The notes under the pieces: generated by a model
Told to the model about the DNA's origin: nothing
The model's input: only the letters and a program-made list of their open reading frames with translations
The model's database searches: none
Translations under genes and position numbers: made by a program
Assembly: GCF_000336575.1 (NCBI RefSeq)
Contig: NZ_AOPO01000006.1
Coordinates: 124,001-188,000 of the forward strand
Length of the DNA: 64,000 nt
From: Vreelandella titanicae BH1
GTDB taxonomy: Bacteria; Pseudomonadota; Gammaproteobacteria; Pseudomonadales; Halomonadaceae
Direction of reading: 5' to 3'
Part shown: piece after piece, positions 60,513-64,000 of the stretch
How the letters are laid out: every line of letters starts with the position of its first letter
Position numbering within the stretch: position 1 is the stretch's first letter

Positions 60513-60773
60513 ATGGCAGATGACAAAACCAACGCTGCTGAATACTGGAAAGCAAACGTCCGCTTAATTTTCGGATGCCTGGCTGTTTGGGCATTTGTTT
60601 CTTACGGATGCGCTATCCTTTTTCGCCCGCTGCTCGCCGGTATTCCGGTTGGCGGTACCGATCTTGGCTTCTGGTTTGCACAACAGGGCTCAATCCTAAC
60701 GTTTATCGTGCTGATCTTCTTCTATGCCTGGAAGATGAACAAGCTCGATCAAAAATTTGGCCTTGGGGAGTAA
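60513..60773 (+). CDS. DUF4212 small subunit of sodium/solute symporter
   Basis: 86 aa from ATG 60513, with GGAG 10 bases upstream. Two membrane helices (LIFGCLAVWAFVSYGCAIL; QQGSILTFIVLIFFYAWKM) with the DUF4212 pattern YWKANVRLI and KFGLGE end. It is always paired with a VC2705-type SSS transporter, encoded 6 bases later. Confidence 0.9.
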   Translation: MADDKTNAAEYWKANVRLIFGCLAVWAFVSYGCAILFRPLLAGIPVGGTDLGFWFAQQGSILTFIVLIFFYAWKMNKLDQKFGLGE

Positions 60774-60779
60774 GCCGGT

Positions 60780-62561
60780 ATGAGCCAGTTTGCAATTAAC
60801 TTACTGTTCGTCGGCGCCTCTTTTGCCTTGTATATAGGCATTGCGATTTGGGCGCGCGCCGGCTCAACGAAAGACTTCTATGTCGCGGGGGGCGGGGTTC
60901 ACCCGATCACCAATGGCATGGCCACCGCAGCGGACTGGATGTCAGCTGCATCGTTCATTTCCATGGCGGGCCTGCTAGCCTCAGGCGGCTACGCCAACTC
61001 TACTTTCCTGATGGGCTGGACTGGTGGCTACGTTATCCTCGCGATGCTGCTAGCACCTTACCTGCGTAAGTTTGGTAAGTTCACCGTGCCTGACTTTATC
61101 GGCGACCGCTTCTACAGCAACACCGCTCGCTTAGTGGCTATCGTCTGCTTGATTGTGGCGTCGGTTACCTACGTTATCGGTCAAATGACCGGTGCGGGCG
61201 TAGCGTTCTCTCGCTTCCTTGAAGTCAGCAACACCTGGGGTATTTGGTTAGCCGCACTGATCGTTTTCCTCTACGCCGTATTTGGTGGTATGAAAGGCAT
61301 TACCTATACCCAGGTAGCCCAGTACATCGTTCTAATCATCGCTTACACCATTCCTGCGGTGTTTATTGCCTTCCAACTAACCGGCAACCCGATTCCGATG
61401 TTCGGTATGTTCAGCACGCATACTGAATCCGGCATTCCGCTGCTGGCTAAATTGGATGACGTGGTTAGCGCACTTGGCTTCCGCGACTACACCGCCGATG
61501 TGGACAACAAACTCAACATGGTGCTGTTTACCCTGTCGCTGATGGTCGGTACTGCCGGTCTACCCCACGTTATCATTCGCTTCTTCACCGTCCCGAAAGT
61601 AGCCGATGCTCGCTGGTCTGCTGGCTGGGCGCTGGTGTTCATTGCCCTGCTTTACCTCACGGCTCCTGCGGTCGGTTCAATGGCACGTCTGAATCTGGCG
61701 ACCACCGTGTACCCAGAGATGGCGGGGCAGGTTGAAAACTACGAAGAGGCTGCGCAAAACCCGATTCTGTACGAAGAACGCCCTGATTGGGTTCGTACAT
61801 GGGAAGAAACAGGCCTTATCACCTTCAACGATCTCAACAATGACGGCCGTATCCAAATGTATAATGATGCTGCCGACTACTCTGATCGTGGCTGGGAAGG
61901 CAACGAGCTAACCGTCAATAATGACATACTGGTACTCGCCAACCCGGAAATTGCCAATCTTCCCGGCTGGGTTATTGGTTTGATTGCAGCGGGTGGTATC
62001 GCCGCAGCACTCTCGACAGCTGCAGGCTTGCTGCTGGCGATCTCGTCGGCGATCAGCCACGACTTGATCAAGACCATGATCAATCCCAAGATCACCGAGA
62101 AAGGCGAGATGTTGGCAGCGCGAATCTCCATGGGTGGCGCCATCCTGTTGGCCACTTACCTGGGGCTTAATCCGCCGGGGTTTGCGGCACAAACGGTGGC
62201 ACTCGCCTTTGGTATCGCCGGTGCATCACTGTTCCCCGCGCTGATGATGGGTATCTTCTCCACGCGGATGAACAGCTCAGGCGCGGTCGCCGGTATGCTG
62301 GCGGGCTTGATTTGCACCCTGCTTTACATCTTTACCTACCTGGGCTGGTTCTTCGTGCCGGATACCAATATGCTGGCAAACACGCCGGATAACTGGATCT
62401 TTGGCATCTCGCCGCTCTCCTTCGGTGCCGTAGGCGCGATGATCAACTTCGCCGTTGCCTTTGCGGTTTCCAGAGTGACAGCTGCACCGCCGCAGGAAAT
62501 TCAGGATCTGGTGGAAAGCGTTCGCTATCCGAAAGGTGCTGGCATGGCGATAGACCACTAA
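60780..62561 (+). CDS. SSS-family sodium:solute symporter, VC2705 type (large subunit)
   Basis: 593 aa, about 13 membrane segments. DFYVAGGGVHPITNGMATAADWMSAASF is the sodium-site helix region of SSS family (SLC5). Related proteins carry acetate or other short-chain acids. A large polar loop (about 300-390) contains DLNNDGRIQ, an EF-hand-like D-x-N-x-D-G pattern, suggesting calcium binding outside. Two terminators follow. The nearby CrbS/MxtR-like kinase supports a link to acetate metabolism. Confidence 0.88.
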   Translation: MSQFAINLLFVGASFALYIGIAIWARAGSTKDFYVAGGGVHPITNGMATAADWMSAASFISMAGLLASGGYANSTFLMGWTGGYVILAMLLAPYLRKFGKFTVPDFIGDRFYSNTARLVAIVCLIVASVTYVIGQMTGAGVAFSRFLEVSNTWGIWLAALIVFLYAVFGGMKGITYTQVAQYIVLIIAYTIPAVFIAFQLTGNPIPMFGMFSTHTESGIPLLAKLDDVVSALGFRDYTADVDNKLNMVLFTLSLMVGTAGLPHVIIRFFTVPKVADARWSAGWALVFIALLYLTAPAVGSMARLNLATTVYPEMAGQVENYEEAAQNPILYEERPDWVRTWEETGLITFNDLNNDGRIQMYNDAADYSDRGWEGNELTVNNDILVLANPEIANLPGWVIGLIAAGGIAAALSTAAGLLLAISSAISHDLIKTMINPKITEKGEMLAARISMGGAILLATYLGLNPPGFAAQTVALAFGIAGASLFPALMMGIFSTRMNSSGAVAGMLAGLICTLLYIFTYLGWFFVPDTNMLANTPDNWIFGISPLSFGAVGAMINFAVAFAVSRVTAAPPQEIQDLVESVRYPKGAGMAIDH

Positions 62562-62579
62562 GTCATACTCCTTCCTGAT

Positions 62580-62608
62580 GCGTTATCGCCATACGGCGAT
62601 AACGCTTT
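62580..62608 (+). terminator. First hairpin after the symporter gene
   Basis: GCGTTATCGCC and GGCGATAACGC, perfect 11-bp stem with ATAC loop, followed by only TTT; a weak terminator. Confidence 0.65.
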
Positions 62609-62622
62609 GGAATCGACCTCAT

Positions 62623-62656
62623 CATCGGGCTTCCTTAGGGAGGCCCGATGGCTTTT
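62623..62656 (+). terminator. Second intrinsic terminator after the symporter gene
   Basis: CATCGGGCTTCC pairs with GGGAGGCCCGATG (one mismatch), followed by GCTTTT. In tandem with the hairpin at 62580. Confidence 0.75.
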
Positions 62657-62696
62657 ATAGATAGCTTTTATAGACGGCTTTTTGAAAGGATAAATT

Positions 62697-63206
62697 ATGA
62701 TTTGGCACTTGATCGCCGCCGTTTTTGCAGGCCTTGCGGCAGCCGGGATTGGCCTGATACTGCGCAATTTGAGCGGCAAACGTTTGCCCAAATGGATAGT
62801 CCCGGTGTGTGGCGGACTGGGTATGCTGGGCTATCAAGTTCAGGTGGAGTACAGCTGGTTTGACCACAAGCAGGCACAACTGCCCGAGACCGCCACGGTC
62901 ATTTCAACCGAAAGCAGCACGGCGGTATGGCGCCCATGGACTTTTGCCATTCCGATGATCACCAAATTCAGCATGGTGGACAGCGAGAACATCCGTATTA
63001 CCGAGCAGGATGACACCCGTTTAGCGGAATTTATCCTTTATCAGTTTGAGCGCCATCACACCGATATTTTGATCACCCAGCCCTATCTACTCAACTGCGA
63101 GAGCCGTGAGCTAGTGCCCCTGGATAAAGACTCCCGCGACCCTATCCTCGAAGAGATACGCACGCTGCGCGAAACATCACCGCTACTCAACAACGTATGC
63201 GCCTAG
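62697..63206 (+). CDS. Conserved hypothetical membrane-anchored protein
   Basis: 169 aa. N-terminal helix (IWHLIAAVFAGLAAAGIGLIL), second hydrophobic segment (WIVPVCGGLGMLGYQV), then a soluble part including WRPWTFAIPMITKFSMVD and ILYQFERHHTDILITQ. No recognised domain. It sits between the symporter and sensor kinase genes, so a link to sensing or uptake of the same solute is possible but unproven. Confidence 0.7.
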   Translation: MIWHLIAAVFAGLAAAGIGLILRNLSGKRLPKWIVPVCGGLGMLGYQVQVEYSWFDHKQAQLPETATVISTESSTAVWRPWTFAIPMITKFSMVDSENIRITEQDDTRLAEFILYQFERHHTDILITQPYLLNCESRELVPLDKDSRDPILEEIRTLRETSPLLNNVCA

Positions 63207-63312
63207 ACAAATAAACAGCCCGTGGTACAAACGGTCGTACACGACCCGTTGTTTCGCCTAGAATGAAGCCTTTTGACTGGCGCACGTTAAACACTCTGGC
63301 GGGGAGAAAGGC

Positions 63313-64000
63313 ATGTTTCACGGCGGGCTACTGGTAGCGGTTTCGTTACTCTACATTGCCGTTCTATTTGGTATCGCTTGGTACGGTGATCGCCGCGCGC
63401 GTACCCACGGCGCCACCCGTCGGCGTCCGATCATCTATAGCTTGGCACTGGCCATTTACTGCACCTCGTGGACGTTTTACGGCGCGGTTGGCCAGGCAGC
63501 CACCGCGGGATGGTCGTTTGCGAGCATCTTCGTCGGACCGATTTTAACGTTTTTACTCTTCTGGCCGGTGCTGGCCAAAATGATCCGCGTTGCCAAACAT
63601 CAAAACGTCACCTCGATTGCCGATTTTATTGCCTCCCGTTACGGCAAAACCCAGTCGCTGGCCGCCTTTGCCAGTCTGGTTGCCCTGGTCGGTACCCTGC
63701 CCTACATTGCCCTGCAGCTAAAAGCAGTTTCCACTACTTTTAGCGTTCTTACCGATGCCACCGATGTGACCCATACGCCGTTGTTTGGCGACACGGCCTT
63801 CTATGTGGCCATTGTGATGGCAATTTTCGCGATTCTATTCGGCACCCGCCACACCGATGCCACCGAACACCACGAAGGCTTAATCCACGCCGTGGCATTC
63901 GAATCGCTGGTCAAGCTGCTCGCCTTCGTGGTGCTTGGCGCCTTTGTTACCTGGGGTATGTTTGATGGCCTGGGTGAGCTGATGGGGCATGCCGAAAGCC
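63313..64000 (+). CDS. SSS-domain sensor histidine kinase (CrbS/MxtR-like), N-terminal part only
   Basis: Frame open from ATG 63313 (GGAGAAAGG before it) to the window edge: 229 codons, all within a sodium-symporter-like membrane domain: YCTSWTFYGAVGQAATAGW, ADFIASRYGKTQSLAAFA, LFGTRHTDATEHHEGLIHAV. This pattern is that of hybrid kinases with an N-terminal SLC5 domain (CrbS in Vibrio, MxtR/CbrA in Pseudomonas), which control acetate or carbon use. The kinase domain itself is outside the window, so the call rests on the N-terminus and the neighbour. Confidence 0.75.
   Translation, partial: MFHGGLLVAVSLLYIAVLFGIAWYGDRRARTHGATRRRPIIYSLALAIYCTSWTFYGAVGQAATAGWSFASIFVGPILTFLLFWPVLAKMIRVAKHQNVTSIADFIASRYGKTQSLAAFASLVALVGTLPYIALQLKAVSTTFSVLTDATDVTHTPLFGDTAFYVAIVMAIFAILFGTRHTDATEHHEGLIHAVAFESLVKLLAFVVLGAFVTWGMFDGLGELMGHAES

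Noticed and set aside
1..64000. CRISPR arrays, rRNA genes, complete insertion sequences
   Set aside because: No regularly spaced direct repeats, no rRNA-like stretches and no transposase genes were seen on either strand.

Overview
The window looks like chromosomal DNA of a halophilic or marine gammaproteobacterium, most likely Halomonas or a close relative. This is inferred from the mix of families (cbb3 oxidase with an Anr-type regulator, cytochrome-c urate oxidase, phasin, DUF4212/VC2705-type symporter followed by a symporter-fused sensor kinase) and from moderately GC-rich coding DNA. No rRNA, phage or CRISPR was seen. About 60 protein genes and five tRNAs are described; the genes at both edges are cut by the window.

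Left part. 1-4988 (all leftward) is a candidate 3-keto-glycoside pathway: two exported TIM-barrel sugar epimerase-like proteins, a GMC dehydrogenase with its Tat-exported small subunit, and a DUF1080 3-keto-disaccharide hydrolase-like protein, behind a perfect 24-bp LacI-type palindrome. 5308-7706 holds a DMT transporter, an orphan ParA ATPase flanked by decayed pieces of both its neighbours, and a DUF192 protein. 7173-11782 is a tightly packed leftward operon pyk-modA-modB-modC-DUF192.

Purine catabolism. 11901-13354 and 19185-33120 carry ureide and urate degradation: PuuD (urate to 5-hydroxyisourate), UraH, UraD, a racemase, PuuE allantoinase, AllE and AllA, two NCS1 and one NCS2 permeases, and a GntR/FCD regulator. 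Five TTGTATACAA-type palindromes precede the gene groups and define a probable regulon. Allantoate amidohydrolase and xanthine dehydrogenase are not in the window. Inside this region sits an RpiR-type regulator with a YfcC-family carrier and a polar amino-acid ABC transporter; the carrier and the ABC operon share an identical 16-bp operator.

An integron-like cassette array without an integrase (a CALIN) lies at about 24599-28193, between the NCS1 genes and the GntR gene. It has four recognisable attC sites, lower-GC co-oriented ORFs, a frameshifted acetyltransferase and, at its far edge, a frameshifted antitoxin relic.

Middle part. 33199-35225 has a phasin and two glutathione transferases. 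35611-43363 is a glycolate/lactate island (permease, gamma-carbonic-anhydrase-like protein, GntR/FCD regulator, glcDEF, glcG) with two TGGTnnGACCA operators; it could also use glyoxylate-derived glycolate from purine breakdown. 43474-44112 holds five tRNA genes (Val and Asp).

Right part. 45116-56273 is the microaerobic respiration block ccoNOQP-ccoG-ccoH-ccoI-ccoS-TauE-like-hemN-anr, followed by convergent ttcA. 57297-59803 pairs a CNMP/CBS/DUF294 signalling protein with a catalytically degenerate exonuclease-like partner. 60513-64000 has a DUF4212/SSS symporter pair, an unknown protein and the start of a CrbS/MxtR-like sensor kinase.
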